Source of the DNA: Comamonadaceae bacterium
Lineage (GTDB): Bacteria > Pseudomonadota > Gammaproteobacteria > Burkholderiales > Burkholderiaceae_C
DNA length: 64,000 nucleotides
Assembly: GCA_947455465.1 (NCBI GenBank)
Contig: CANGNS010000012.1
Coordinates: 41,084 to 105,083, forward strand
Direction of reading: 5' to 3'
Within the stretch, counting starts at the first letter, position 1. Each line of letters opens with the position of its first letter. Position numbers and translations under genes: made by a program. Below the pieces are notes generated by a model, which was not told the origin of the DNA, ran no database searches, and saw only the letters and a program-made list of their open reading frames with translations. This document shows, in pieces, positions 27,065 through 36,824 of the stretch.

Positions 27065-27478
27065 ATGCAATTAACGCCCCTCATCGCCATCCATATGAGC
27101 GCCGCCTTGGGCGCCTTAGTCCTCGGCCCCGTGGCCATTTGGGCGCGCAAAGGCGCCACCCAACGGCCCCGGCTGCACCGGGCCTTTGGCTATGGATTTG
27201 CCACTTTGATGCTGGCCGCAGCCATGAGCTCGTTCTTTATCCGCGATTACGGGTTGCCCAATGTGCAAGGTTTTACGCCGATTCACCTGCTCATACCGGT
27301 CACCCTGCTGGGCCTGTTCAACGGCTTTCATGCCCTGTACCGGGGCGACATCGCACGGCATCGCAAAGGCATGACCTCGCTTTACCTCAGTGCCTGCGTG
27401 ACAGCCGGGGCCTTTACCCTGCTGCCGGGGCGCTATTTGGGCAATCTGGTTTGGGGGCAGTGGCTGGGGCTTTTTTAA
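27065..27478 (+). CDS. DUF2306-like membrane protein
   Basis: 137 residues with about four hydrophobic helices. The spacing of HMSAALGALVLGP, LHRAFGYGF and MSSFFIRDYG fits the DUF2306 family of predicted membrane proteins, whose function is not established. It starts 105 bases from the divergent kdpD start and ends 26 bases before glnS. Confidence 0.75.
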   Translation: MQLTPLIAIHMSAALGALVLGPVAIWARKGATQRPRLHRAFGYGFATLMLAAAMSSFFIRDYGLPNVQGFTPIHLLIPVTLLGLFNGFHALYRGDIARHRKGMTSLYLSACVTAGAFTLLPGRYLGNLVWGQWLGLF

Positions 27479-27504
27479 GGTTCAGGCGGCCCTAAAATCC
27501 CCGC

Positions 27505-29295
27505 ATGAACGCGCCCCACCCCGCCCCCGAGACCGACAGCACCAAACCGAGTAATTTTCTGCGCCAGATCATTGACGCAGACCTGGCCCGTGGCACCTAT
27601 GCCAGCCGCCAGTGGGGGGGCAGCCCGGGCGACGCGGCCCACCATGCCGCTGGCGCGCCCGACCCGGCCAAGATTCGCACCCGCTTTCCGCCCGAGCCCA
27701 ATGGCTACTTGCACGTGGGCCACGCCAAAAGCATTTGCCTCAATTTTGGGCTGGCGCGCGACTATGGCGGCGTGTGCCACATGCGCTTTGACGACACCAA
27801 CCCGGAAAAAGAAGACACCGAATACGTCGACTCCATCCTGGACGCGGTGCGCTGGCTGGGCTTTGGCTGGGATGCCAACGGCACCTCGCACTTGTACCAG
27901 GCCAGCGACTATTTTGGGTTTATGTACCGCGCTGCGGAATATTTGATCGAGGCCGGCCACGCCTACGTGGATGAGCAAAACCCCGAAGAAATGCGCGCCA
28001 ACCGGGGCGACTTTGGCAAGCCCGGCGTCAACAGCCCGTTTCGAAGCCGCACCCCGGCCGAGAACCTGGCCCGCTTTCGGGAGATGAAGGACGGCCTGCA
28101 TGCCGACGGCTCCATGGTGCTGCGCGCCAAGATCGACATGGCCAGCCCCAACATCAATATGCGTGACCCGGCCATCTACCGCATTCGCCGCGCCACGCAC
28201 CACAACACCGGCGACACCTGGTGTATCTACCCGATGTACACCTTTGCGCACCCGCTGGAAGACGCGCTAGAGAACATCACCCACAGCATCTGCACCCTGG
28301 AGTTTGAAGACCAACGTCCGTTTTACGACTGGGTGCTGCTGCGCCTGGCCGAAGGCGGCTTGCTGGCCCAGCCGCTGCCCCAGCAATACGAGTTTGCGCG
28401 CCTGAACCTCACCTACGTGATTACCAGCAAACGCAAGCTGGCCGCGCTGGTCAACGAGCACAAAGTCAATGGCTGGGACGATCCGCGCATGCCAACCATC
28501 GTCGGCCTGCGCCGGCGCGGCTACACGCCCGAAAGCCTGCAACTCTTTGCCGAACGCATTGGCGTAACCAAAAGCGATAGCTGGATCGACTACTCCACAT
28601 TGGAAGGCTGCCTGCGCGAAACCTTGGACGGCAGCGCCGCCCGCGCTATGGCGGTGCTGGACCCGGTAAAACTGGTGCTGACCAACTGGGACGAGGTGAT
28701 GGGCGCGGGTACCCTGGACGCTTGCAGTGCCCCGGTGCATCCGCACCACCCCGAGCGCGGCCAACGCAGCTTTGTCATAGGCCGTGAAGTCTGGATCGAG
28801 CGCAGCGACTATGAAGAAACCCCGCCGCAAGGCTTTTTCAGGCTCTTCCCCGGCAACAAAGTGCGGCTGAAATACGGCTACATCATCGAATGCACCGGCG
28901 CGGCCAAAGACGCCAGCGGCCGCGTCACCGAAGTACACGCCACGCTCATCCCCGACACCAAAAGCGGCACGCCGGGTTCGTCCAGCGTCAAGGTCAAGGG
29001 CGTCATCACCTGGGTCAGCGCCCACGACGGCCTGGCCGCCGAAGTGCGCATGTACGACCGCCTCTTCCTCGACCCGCAACCGGACGCCGGCGGCAAAGAC
29101 TACCTGGAAAGCCTGAACCCCGACAGCCTGAAAACCGTTACCGCCATCGTGGAGCCTTCGCTTGTTAACGCACAGCCAGACGAGAAGTTTCAGTTTGAAC
29201 GGCATGGCTACTTTGTAGCTGACCGGGTGGACCACGCGGCGGGCAAGCCGGTGTTTAATTTTGCGGTGGGGTTGAAGGATTCGTTTGGGAAGTGA
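27505..29295 (+). CDS. glnS: glutaminyl-tRNA synthetase
   Basis: 596 residues. Charges tRNA-Gln. The class I HIGH signature is present as PPEPNGYLHVGHAKS and the KMSKS-like loop as ITSKRKL near residue 307; a beta-barrel anticodon-binding domain follows. A TAAAAT element lies 15 bases before the ATG and may be the -10 box. The stop overlaps the next gene's GTG (GTGA). Confidence 0.97.
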   Translation: MNAPHPAPETDSTKPSNFLRQIIDADLARGTYASRQWGGSPGDAAHHAAGAPDPAKIRTRFPPEPNGYLHVGHAKSICLNFGLARDYGGVCHMRFDDTNPEKEDTEYVDSILDAVRWLGFGWDANGTSHLYQASDYFGFMYRAAEYLIEAGHAYVDEQNPEEMRANRGDFGKPGVNSPFRSRTPAENLARFREMKDGLHADGSMVLRAKIDMASPNINMRDPAIYRIRRATHHNTGDTWCIYPMYTFAHPLEDALENITHSICTLEFEDQRPFYDWVLLRLAEGGLLAQPLPQQYEFARLNLTYVITSKRKLAALVNEHKVNGWDDPRMPTIVGLRRRGYTPESLQLFAERIGVTKSDSWIDYSTLEGCLRETLDGSAARAMAVLDPVKLVLTNWDEVMGAGTLDACSAPVHPHHPERGQRSFVIGREVWIERSDYEETPPQGFFRLFPGNKVRLKYGYIIECTGAAKDASGRVTEVHATLIPDTKSGTPGSSSVKVKGVITWVSAHDGLAAEVRMYDRLFLDPQPDAGGKDYLESLNPDSLKTVTAIVEPSLVNAQPDEKFQFERHGYFVADRVDHAAGKPVFNFAVGLKDSFGK

Positions 29296-29519
29296 GCGCG
29301 GGCCACGCTACGCAAAATCAAAGCGGCAAGAGCATCGTTTATTACCAACAAGATAACAACTTGGAAATCAAGTTGCCAGATAAAGCGGTTGTGCGCGAAA
29401 CATCGCAGGGTTGGAACACCATCATCAGCTATGCCGAGGATGGAACGATTATGGAGATCGTATTGCTGGAGGCCAAAAATGAGGGGTTGATTCCCTCGCA
29501 GTTGCGCCAGGCGGCTTAA
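29292..29519 (+). CDS. small DUF2283-like protein
   Basis: 75 residues from a GTG that overlaps the glnS stop. The pattern of IVYYQQDNNLEIKL, a central VV segment, and EDGTIMEIVLLEA resembles DUF2283, small proteins often tied to toxin-antitoxin loci, but the match is by eye. No partner toxin is adjacent. It may be translated only when ribosomes finish glnS. Confidence 0.6.
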   Translation: MSAGHATQNQSGKSIVYYQQDNNLEIKLPDKAVVRETSQGWNTIISYAEDGTIMEIVLLEAKNEGLIPSQLRQAA

Positions 29520-29567
29520 AGACTCGGTCCTGATGCTGCGGCATCCAAACTTTGAAGCGGCACCACC

Positions 29568-30107
29568 ATGAATCCAAACGACGTCTTCCACTTCTGGTTC
29601 ACCGAACTCACCCCCAAGCAGCACTACGCCAAAGACGCGTCCTTGGATAACGCCATCCGCACCCGCTTCGGCGCTACGCTGGAGGCTGCGGCGCGGTGCG
29701 AGTTGTTTGCCTGGCGCGCCACGCCCGAGGGGCGCTTGGCCGAAATCTTGGTGCTGGACCAGTTCTCGCGCAATGTGTACCGCGACACGGCATGCGCTTT
29801 TGCCCAAGATCCACTCGCTTTGGCGTTGGCACAAGAGCTGGTGGCAAGTGGGCAGGACCGCAGCCTGCCCCTGGCGCAAAGCAGCTTTGCCTACATGCCC
29901 TATATGCACAGCGAGTCCGCGCTGATCCATGCCCAAGCCGCCTTGCTGTTTTCGCAGCCGGGCATGGAAGACAGCCTGCGCTTTGAGCAGCGCCACCAAG
30001 CCATCATCGCGCGCTTTGGCCGCTACCCCCACCGCAATGCCATCTTGGGCCGCGCGTCCACGCCTGAGGAGCTGGCCTTTCTAAATGAGCCGGGGTCCGC
30101 GTTTTAG
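29568..30107 (+). CDS. DUF924 family protein
   Basis: 179 residues. The start VFHFWFTELTPKQ and central LDQFSRNVYR, followed by FAYMPYMHSE, are the DUF924 pattern (a small all-helical protein of unknown role). The length fits the family. The ATG at 29568 sits 48 bases after the previous stop. Confidence 0.85.
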   Translation: MNPNDVFHFWFTELTPKQHYAKDASLDNAIRTRFGATLEAAARCELFAWRATPEGRLAEILVLDQFSRNVYRDTACAFAQDPLALALAQELVASGQDRSLPLAQSSFAYMPYMHSESALIHAQAALLFSQPGMEDSLRFEQRHQAIIARFGRYPHRNAILGRASTPEELAFLNEPGSAF

Positions 30108-30170
30108 GCGTGGGGCTGCCCTTCGCCCGCCCCACGCCGCGGCAACCGACCGCCGATAAACTCTGCCCCC

Positions 30171-30437
30171 ATGCCCTCCCTCACCCCCCTGCACCACGCC
30201 CTCGCCCAGCTGCGCGCCGACGCCATGGGCGTGCAGGCTTTTTGTGCGCTGGCGCGCGCGCAAGATGTTTTGCTGGCAGCGCTGCCTGCGCGTTATGGCG
30301 AGGTGTGGCTGGGGCTGATCGACCGGCTCGAATCGAGCGCTTTGTTCAGCGAGGAGAGTTGCTCCTTTAGCCAGTCGGCCCTGCTCGACCACCTGGACGC
30401 CTGGCTGGCCAAGGCTCGGGAAACGCTGGGCGCCTGA
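30171..30437 (+). CDS. hypothetical protein
   Basis: 88 residues, all-helical in character, with no membrane segment, signal peptide or known motif. The codon use agrees with neighbours and a GATAAACT element lies upstream. I recognise no family. It sits between DUF924 and a GST on the same strand. Confidence 0.55.
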   Translation: MPSLTPLHHALAQLRADAMGVQAFCALARAQDVLLAALPARYGEVWLGLIDRLESSALFSEESCSFSQSALLDHLDAWLAKARETLGA

Positions 30438-30533
30438 GCTGCAGGCCTGCTTTTGTCGCTTTGGCGGCAGGCCCAGCGGGGCGGGCCGATACACTGGGCT
30501 GCTTCCAACCATTTTCTCCAGGAGATTGTCCCG

Positions 30534-31181
30534 ATGATCACGCTGTGCGGCTTTGCCGTGTCCAACTATTTCAATATCGTCAAGCAGGTACTGCTGGAAA
30601 AGCAAATCCCCTTTACCGAAGAGCGCACCATGACGCGCAGCAAAGACGAGGCGGTGCTCAGCGCGTCGCCCTTGGGCAAAGTGCCCTTTATCCGCACCGA
30701 TGCTGGCCCTTTGTGCGAGACGGCCGTCATCCTGGACTACCTGGAGGCGCAGTTCCCCGCCCACCCGCTGGTGCCCGCGGATGCGTACGCGGCGGCCAAG
30801 GTGCGCGAGCTGTGTACTTTTATCAACCTGCACCTAGAGCTGGTGGCGCGCGAGCTGTATCCGGCGGTGTTTTTTGGCGGCACGGTCTCCGATGAGGTCA
30901 AGGCCAGCACGCGCAAGCTGCTCGAGCGCCATATCGCCGGCTTTAAACGCCTGGTGCGCTTTGGGCCTTACATCGCCGGCGACAGCTTCAGCCTGGCCGA
31001 TTGCGTGGCATTTTCAAACCTGCCGCTGATCGGCATGGCTACCAAGGGCGCTTATGGCGAGGATTTGCTGATCGCTGGCGGCATCGACTACAAGCCCTAC
31101 CTGGCCTTGCTGGGTGAGCGCGCCAGCTCGCAGCAAGTGGTGGCCGATCGCAAGGCCGAAATGGCCCGCCCCAAAGCCTAA
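30534..31181 (+). CDS. glutathione S-transferase family protein
   Basis: 215 residues from the ATG at 30534 (CAGGAG upstream). The N-terminal thioredoxin fold shows the glutathione-binding segments KVPFI and CETAVILDYLE (cis-Pro and Glu-Thr pair), and the C-terminal helical domain has SLADCVAFSNLP. The substrate is unknown. It precedes an AbrB-family gene by 15 bases. Confidence 0.88.
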   Translation: MITLCGFAVSNYFNIVKQVLLEKQIPFTEERTMTRSKDEAVLSASPLGKVPFIRTDAGPLCETAVILDYLEAQFPAHPLVPADAYAAAKVRELCTFINLHLELVARELYPAVFFGGTVSDEVKASTRKLLERHIAGFKRLVRFGPYIAGDSFSLADCVAFSNLPLIGMATKGAYGEDLLIAGGIDYKPYLALLGERASSQQVVADRKAEMARPKA

Positions 31182-31196
31182 ACCTGCCGGCCCACC

Positions 31197-32312
31197 ATGG
31201 CAAACCTGCCCGGGGCCTCAAAGGCCCCAAGCGCTGGCACCGGCTTGCCCGCTGTGGCGCAATGGGGGGTTTTGGGCGGTCTGAGCCTGGGCGTGTTTGC
31301 GCTCTTGCAGGCCGCACACATGCCGGCGGCTCTGCTGTTGGCGTGCATGGTGGCCGGCATTGCCACCTCAACGCGCAATTTCAGCGTGCGGGTGCCAGTG
31401 CAATTTTTGTTTGTTGCCCAGGGGCTGATCGGCTGCCTGATGGCACAGAGCCTTCAGCCCGCCATGCTGCTGCGCGTGCTGCACGACTGGCCGCTGTTTT
31501 TGGCATTTACCCTGCTCGTCATGGCCGCCAGCGTGGGCCTGGGCTGGTGGCTTTCACGCCACAAGGTATTGCCGGGCACCACGGCTATTTGGGGCCTGGC
31601 GCCGGGTGCCGCCTCGGCCATGGTGCTGATGTCCGAGGCCTACGGGGCCGACGCGCGCCTGGTGGCCTTTATGCAATACACCCGGGTGGTCATCGTGACC
31701 GCCGTGGCCGCCTTGGTGGCGCGTCTGTGGCTGGGGCCGAGTTCAGCCACGGCGGCGACCACCACCTGGTGGACCGTCGCCAGCCCCAGCGACCTGGCAT
31801 GTACTTTGGCGCTGGTGGCGGCCGGCCTGCTGGCCACGCGCCTGACCCGCGCGCCGGCTGGCGCCATGCTGCTACCCCTGGTGGCCGGCGTGGCGCTGCA
31901 AGGCCTGGGCCTGCTGCATATCGAGCTGCCGCCGCTCTTGCTGGCGCTGGCCTATGCCTGCATAGGCTGGACGATTGGGCTGCGCTACACGCGGGCCACT
32001 TTGGCGCACGCCTGGCGCGCCTTGCCCCGGGTGCTGGTGTCGATTGGCGTGCTGATTGCCTTTGGCATGGCGCTGGCCAGCGCCTTGGCCCTGGGCGGCG
32101 GCTTTGATCCGCTCACCGCTTACCTGGCCACCAGCCCGGGCGGGGCAGACTCGGTGGCCATCATCGCCACGCATGCCGCCATGGTCGATGTCGGCTTTGT
32201 GATGGCCATGCAGCTGGCGCGCTTTATGTTGGTGCTGCTGTTGGGGCCGCAGGTCTCGCGCTGGGTGGCGCTGCGCGCAGTGGCTGCGCACGGCGGAGCG
32301 CGCACGGCTTAA
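31197..32312 (+). CDS. AbrB-family polytopic membrane protein
   Basis: 371 residues with about ten helices in two related halves; each half has a glycine-rich re-entrant segment (LPGTTAIWGLAPG and ATSPGGADSVAI). This fits the AbrB/ammonia-monooxygenase-like (PF05145) family, predicted inner-membrane proteins of unproven function. The stop overlaps the convergent ylqF end by 4 bases. Confidence 0.85.
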   Translation: MANLPGASKAPSAGTGLPAVAQWGVLGGLSLGVFALLQAAHMPAALLLACMVAGIATSTRNFSVRVPVQFLFVAQGLIGCLMAQSLQPAMLLRVLHDWPLFLAFTLLVMAASVGLGWWLSRHKVLPGTTAIWGLAPGAASAMVLMSEAYGADARLVAFMQYTRVVIVTAVAALVARLWLGPSSATAATTTWWTVASPSDLACTLALVAAGLLATRLTRAPAGAMLLPLVAGVALQGLGLLHIELPPLLLALAYACIGWTIGLRYTRATLAHAWRALPRVLVSIGVLIAFGMALASALALGGGFDPLTAYLATSPGGADSVAIIATHAAMVDVGFVMAMQLARFMLVLLLGPQVSRWVALRAVAAHGGARTA

Positions 32313-33283
32313 TCCGAGGGCTCGTGCGCCTCGTCCACGCGTGGCGGGCGGGGGATTTTTTTCAGGCGGATGAGGCGCGCCTGCTCGATGGCGTCCTTCT
32401 TGATCTGGCGCTCAGCGTCGCGCTTTTCGCCGGCCGCCAGCCATTGGGCGAATTCTTCGGGCGTTTCCAGTGTCAGACGGCCCAGCGCGCCGCTGCGAAA
32501 GTCGTGGATGGTGATTTCAGCCGCCTTTTGCACTTGCACCCGCCCGCCCGATTGCAGCGCGCCGCGCTTGCGGCCAATGCCCTCGAGCAACTCCTCGTCC
32601 GTCCTGTGCGCGGCATCGGTCAGGCCGTAGCGGGACGCCAGGCATTGGGGGTAGTGTTGGCGCAGGTAGTCGAGCAGCTCCAAGGCCACCTCTTCGTCGT
32701 CAAAAGCATTGCGGCCGATGGCCCCACTAGCGGCCAGGTTGTAGCCGGTTTTGGCCACGATGATGCGCGGCCACAAAACCCCGGGCGTGTCATACAAGTA
32801 AAAGTCGTCGGCAATCGTGATGCGCTGCTCGGCCTTGGTCACGCCGGCCTCGTCGCCGGTCTTGGCGGCGCGCTTGCCTTTTAAAGTATTGATGAGCGTG
32901 GATTTGCCCACATTGGGGATGCCGCAAATCAGCACCCGCATCGGCTTGGCCATACCCCCGCGCAGGGGCGCGAGTTGGTGGCAGGCCTCGACCAGCGCGC
33001 GCGCCGGGGTGCTGACGCTGGCATCCAAGGGCAGCGCGCGCACGCCGGGCATGGCGTTGTAGTGGGCCAGCCACTGGGCGCTGCGCTCGGGGTCGGCCAG
33101 GTCTTGTTTGTTCAGTACCTTGAGGGCGGGTTTGCCGCGCGTCAGCTCGGCGAGCATGGGGTTGGCGCTGGAGCCTGGGAGTCGGGCGTCCAGCAATTCG
33201 ATAACAACGTCAATCTCCCGGATGCGCTCGCCAATGGCCTTGCGCGTCAGGTGCATATGGCCAGGAAACCATTGGATGGCCAT
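32309..33283 (-). CDS. ylqF: ribosome biogenesis GTPase YlqF (RbgA)
   Basis: 324 residues. A circularly permuted GTPase: the G4 motif NKQD comes first (near 56), then G1 GIPNVGKST (near 121) and G3 DTPGV. RbgA/YlqF proteins act late in 50S subunit assembly. The C-terminal RNA-binding part is Lys/Arg-rich. It is 6 bases from gshA in the same direction. Confidence 0.94.
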   Translation of the reverse strand: MAIQWFPGHMHLTRKAIGERIREIDVVIELLDARLPGSSANPMLAELTRGKPALKVLNKQDLADPERSAQWLAHYNAMPGVRALPLDASVSTPARALVEACHQLAPLRGGMAKPMRVLICGIPNVGKSTLINTLKGKRAAKTGDEAGVTKAEQRITIADDFYLYDTPGVLWPRIIVAKTGYNLAASGAIGRNAFDDEEVALELLDYLRQHYPQCLASRYGLTDAAHRTDEELLEGIGRKRGALQSGGRVQVQKAAEITIHDFRSGALGRLTLETPEEFAQWLAAGEKRDAERQIKKDAIEQARLIRLKKIPRPPRVDEAHEPSD

Positions 33284-33289
33284 AGGGCG

Positions 33290-34828
33290 TCAGGCGGCCT
33301 GGGGCTGTCGGGCTTGGCCCAGCCGCTCGGGCGACAAATACTGCGCCAGGTACTGCGCAAAAGGCAGGGTGTCGGCGGCCTCGATTTGGCGCTGCTTGTC
33401 CAGCGAGTCCTGGGCCATTTGCTGAAAGTGCGCCAGCGCGTGCGCCGGCAAGGCCAGGGCCAGTTCCTGGACCTTGGTTTGTTGTGAACGGCTGGCGCCA
33501 AAGGCGGAAAACGAACCGCCGTGCTCTTCTTGCATCACCCGCAGCACGCGTGCGGAGGGCAAGCTGTCGGGCTCGTGCAAGCCGTGCGCTGCCAGATCCA
33601 CCGCTTGGGCGTAGGCACTGCCGCCGTGGGCCTGGTCCAGCGCCTGGGCCAGGGGGCGCAGTTGCTGCACGATGTCCAGGCCCCAGGCTCGAAGCTCGAC
33701 CTGCGTCTGGCCGCGCTGCAACTGCAAGCCGGGCTGGCGGCCGCGCTCGGCGACGGCTTGCTGGTTGTGCGCCATGGCGGCAATCTCTTGCGGACTGTCC
33801 TGGGGGCTGGCCTGGGTCAGGCAATGCAGCAAAAACACGTCCAAAAAGCGCAAGGTGCTGGCGTTGATACCGACGGGCTCGAAGGGGTCCAGGTCCATCA
33901 GGCGCACTTCGACGTATTCCACACCCCGCTCGCGCAACGCGTGCAGCGGGCGCTCGCCCTGGAAAATCACCCGCTTAGGACGGATGGTGCCGTAAAACTC
34001 GTTCTCGATTTGCAGGAGGCTGGTCGCCAATTGTTTGAACTGGCCCTGGGCATCGCGCAGACCAATAGCTTCGTAAGCCGGGTAGGGCAAGGTCAGCGCC
34101 TGGTGCAGCGAGGCGGCGTAGCCCTCCAGGCTGTTGTAGCTTACAGCCAGCGCACTTTGGGCAGCGCTTTGGTAGCCCAGGCGGCCCATGCGCAAGGAAG
34201 TGGCATAGGGCAGGCCCATGGTGCCGGGCTGCATTTCCTGCAAGGCATGGTCGCGCCCCTGCACAAACGTAGAGCACACCGCCGGCGACGCGCCAAACAA
34301 ATACAGCAGCAAAAACGCATGGCGCCGAAAATTGCGGATCAGCCCAAAATAAGCCTCGCTGGAGACGCCGGGCAAGGACCAGTTGTAATGAATGCCCGAA
34401 ATGGTTTGCATGCGCCGGCCATAGCGGTAGCCCAGGCCGTTGCGGTAAACGGTTTTGGCCTGGCCGACATTGGAGCTGCCGTACTGGCCCAGCGGGATGG
34501 CGTCATCGGCAGGCAGGCAACAGGGCATGCTCGAGACCCATAAAGTCTCCTCGCCCATGGCCGCCAGGGTGAAGTTTTGCACCCGGCGCAGCTCGTCCAA
34601 GCAGCTTTCGATGCCGGCGTGCACCCCCGTGATCAGCTCGATTTGCGATTCGCTAAAGTCGGTGGTGATGTGCGGGTGCGTCAGCGCCGAACCCAGGGCC
34701 GCCGGATGCGGCGTCGCCGCCAGCGCGGCGCTAGGCAGCGCACGCAGGCTTTCTTTCTCAATGCCGCGCCGGATGCCCAGCAACTGCTGCGCAGACAAGC
34801 CGTCTCGGGCCACGTTCCATTCACTCAT
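33290..34828 (-). CDS. gshA: glutamate-cysteine ligase
   Basis: 512 residues. Joins glutamate and cysteine to gamma-glutamylcysteine with ATP, the first step of glutathione synthesis. The GIEKESLR start, FSESQIELITG and the YRNGLGYRYGRRMQTISGIHYN segment are the proteobacterial GshA type. gshB is not in the window. The gene is upstream of ylqF with a 6-base gap, so likely one transcript. Confidence 0.95.
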   Translation of the reverse strand: MSEWNVARDGLSAQQLLGIRRGIEKESLRALPSAALAATPHPAALGSALTHPHITTDFSESQIELITGVHAGIESCLDELRRVQNFTLAAMGEETLWVSSMPCCLPADDAIPLGQYGSSNVGQAKTVYRNGLGYRYGRRMQTISGIHYNWSLPGVSSEAYFGLIRNFRRHAFLLLYLFGASPAVCSTFVQGRDHALQEMQPGTMGLPYATSLRMGRLGYQSAAQSALAVSYNSLEGYAASLHQALTLPYPAYEAIGLRDAQGQFKQLATSLLQIENEFYGTIRPKRVIFQGERPLHALRERGVEYVEVRLMDLDPFEPVGINASTLRFLDVFLLHCLTQASPQDSPQEIAAMAHNQQAVAERGRQPGLQLQRGQTQVELRAWGLDIVQQLRPLAQALDQAHGGSAYAQAVDLAAHGLHEPDSLPSARVLRVMQEEHGGSFSAFGASRSQQTKVQELALALPAHALAHFQQMAQDSLDKQRQIEAADTLPFAQYLAQYLSPERLGQARQPQAA

Positions 34829-34945
34829 GCCTATTGGCCCTTCAGGATTAACTCGGCGCCAAAGTTAGCACACTCCCATGAAACTGGGGTGCGCCAGGCC
34901 GATTGCAAGAGCCTGGCACGGGGGAATTGGCGCCCGCCCGGGCGC

Positions 34946-35854
34946 TTAACGCAGTTCGCGGCTAGCGCGGCCAATCTCGTGCGCGCCTTGGGCGGCGCCG
35001 CTGCCAGGCACCTGAAAGCGCGCGGTATCGACCACTTCGGCCAGCTTGGCCTGCAGGCGTTCGTCGGCCTGGGCGTCCAGGCCGATCCAGCTGCCATCGC
35101 TCAGGGTGATGTGCGCCGCCTCCACGCTGCCCGCACCGGCGCACAAAATCGTGCGGCTGGGCGCATCCTGGGCAACCAGCACCAGCATGGCCGGCACCAC
35201 GGCCTCGGGCTGGAGCGCGGCGAGTACCGGCTCGGGCATCAGACCGGCCGTCATGCGCGTGGCTGCGGTAGGGGCCAGGCAGTTGACATGGATGTTGTTT
35301 TTGGCACCCTCGATGGACAGGGTCTGCATCAGCCCGACCAGCGCCATCTTGGCTGCTCCGTAGTTACTCTGGCCAAAATTACCGTACAAACCGCTGCTGG
35401 AGGTGGTCATCAAAATACGGCCGTACTTTTGGGCATTCATATGCGGCCAAACGGCTTTGGTGCAGTGCACTGCGCCCATGAGGTGCACGTCCAGCACCAG
35501 GCGGAAATCATCGATTTCCATTTTGGCAAAGCTCTTGTCGCGCAGGATGCCCGCGTTGTTGACCAAAATATCCACGCGGCCCCAGGCGTCCACCGCCTGC
35601 TGCACCATGGCCTGGACGGCGGCGTAGTCGGTAACGGACGCAGCGCTGGCCATGGCCTGGCCGCCGGCGGCGCGGATTTCAGCAACCACCGCCTCAGCGG
35701 CCGTGGCCGAACTGCCCGAACCGTCTACCGCACCGCCCAGGTCATTGACCACCACTTTGGCCCCGCGCGCAGCCAAGGCCAGCGCGTGTAAACGGCCCAA
35801 ACCGCCGCCGGCACCAGTCACAATCGCTACACGGTCTTTGAAATCAATCGGCAT
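34946..35854 (-). CDS. SDR-family dehydrogenase (peroxisomal 3-hydroxyacyl-CoA type)
   Basis: 302 residues from the ATG at 35854, with GCAGGA upstream. Rossmann motif TGAGGGLG (14-21), NNAG, and catalytic S-Y-K seen in SSSGLYG and YGAAK. The VVNDLGG segment and overall pattern match the dehydrogenase part of MFE-2/HSD17B4-like enzymes, which act on (3R)-hydroxyacyl-CoA. The carboxy tail of about 50 residues beyond the core is extra. It faces away from the Nudix gene. Confidence 0.88.
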   Translation of the reverse strand: MPIDFKDRVAIVTGAGGGLGRLHALALAARGAKVVVNDLGGAVDGSGSSATAAEAVVAEIRAAGGQAMASAASVTDYAAVQAMVQQAVDAWGRVDILVNNAGILRDKSFAKMEIDDFRLVLDVHLMGAVHCTKAVWPHMNAQKYGRILMTTSSSGLYGNFGQSNYGAAKMALVGLMQTLSIEGAKNNIHVNCLAPTAATRMTAGLMPEPVLAALQPEAVVPAMLVLVAQDAPSRTILCAGAGSVEAAHITLSDGSWIGLDAQADERLQAKLAEVVDTARFQVPGSGAAQGAHEIGRASRELR

Positions 35855-35959
35855 AACATGTCCTGCAAGAAATAAAAGTGGCGCACCGTGCGCCGCCCAA
35901 GCGCCAACTCTACTGCAAGCCCACGCCCGCACCCACCCTCATCCCGACTAGGCCAGCCC

Positions 35960-36811
35960 ATGGAACTGAACTCCGAGATCCCCACCGCACCGCCGCGCGA
36001 CGCGGCCACTGTTGTCATCTTGCGCGACGGCGCGCACGGCCTGGAGGTGTTTTTGGTCAAGCGCCATGGCCTCTCGGACGTGCTGGGCGGGGCCTACGTC
36101 TTTCCGGGCGGCAAGCTCGATGCGGCCGATTGCGCCCCCGACACCCACCGCCACCTCGACCAGGACCGCGCGCAACTGCATGCCGCCCTGGGCGAGCCGG
36201 ACACCGCGCCCGACCTGGCCAGCGGCTTGTTCGTGGCGGCGCTACGCGAAACCTATGAGGAGGCGGGCGTGCTTTTTGCCCATGGCGCGGACGCCCACAC
36301 CGGTGCGGCGGCTGATTTTCATGTGCGGGTGCGCAGTGGCAGCCTGCGCCTGCAGACCCAGGCGGTACACCCCTGGTCGCGCTGGATCACGCCGCGCATG
36401 CCCTCGGTGACCAATAAACGCTTTGACACCCGCTTTTTTATTGCCGTGCTACCGCCGGGCCAAAAAGCAGCCCACGACAACGTGGAGGCAACCGAAAGCG
36501 CCTGGCTGCGCCCGCGCGACGCCTTGGCGCAGTACTGGGCGCGCGAGATCGAGCTGGCGCCGCCCCAAATCATGAGCCTGGCGCACCTGGCGCGCTACCG
36601 CAGCGCCACCGAGGCCATGGCGCAGGCGCGCAACCAGTTGCCGCCGCTGATCTTGCCCGAGGCCTTCCAGGAAAACGACGAGCGCGTCATTTGCTACCCC
36701 GGCCACCCGCGCCACCCGGTGCCCGCGCGTGCCCTGCCCGGGCCCTTGCAGCTGTTTTGGCGCAACAAGCGCTTTGAGCCCGCCGGGGGCTTTGACGCGC
36801 TCTTTGGCTAA
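35960..36811 (+). CDS. NUDT19-like Nudix hydrolase
   Basis: 283 residues from the ATG at 35960. The Nudix box is split: GGKL is followed by about 40 residues before RETYEEAG, the kind of insertion known from NUDT19/RP2-like enzymes that cleave CoA or acyl-CoA. The RFDTRFFIA and AWLRPRDAL segments are also typical. The role may be control of CoA levels, which fits the beta-oxidation-type SDR divergent from it. Assignment to CoA is an inference. Confidence 0.8.
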   Translation: MELNSEIPTAPPRDAATVVILRDGAHGLEVFLVKRHGLSDVLGGAYVFPGGKLDAADCAPDTHRHLDQDRAQLHAALGEPDTAPDLASGLFVAALRETYEEAGVLFAHGADAHTGAAADFHVRVRSGSLRLQTQAVHPWSRWITPRMPSVTNKRFDTRFFIAVLPPGQKAAHDNVEATESAWLRPRDALAQYWAREIELAPPQIMSLAHLARYRSATEAMAQARNQLPPLILPEAFQENDERVICYPGHPRHPVPARALPGPLQLFWRNKRFEPAGGFDALFG

Positions 36812-36824
36812 AGCCTAGTCCATA

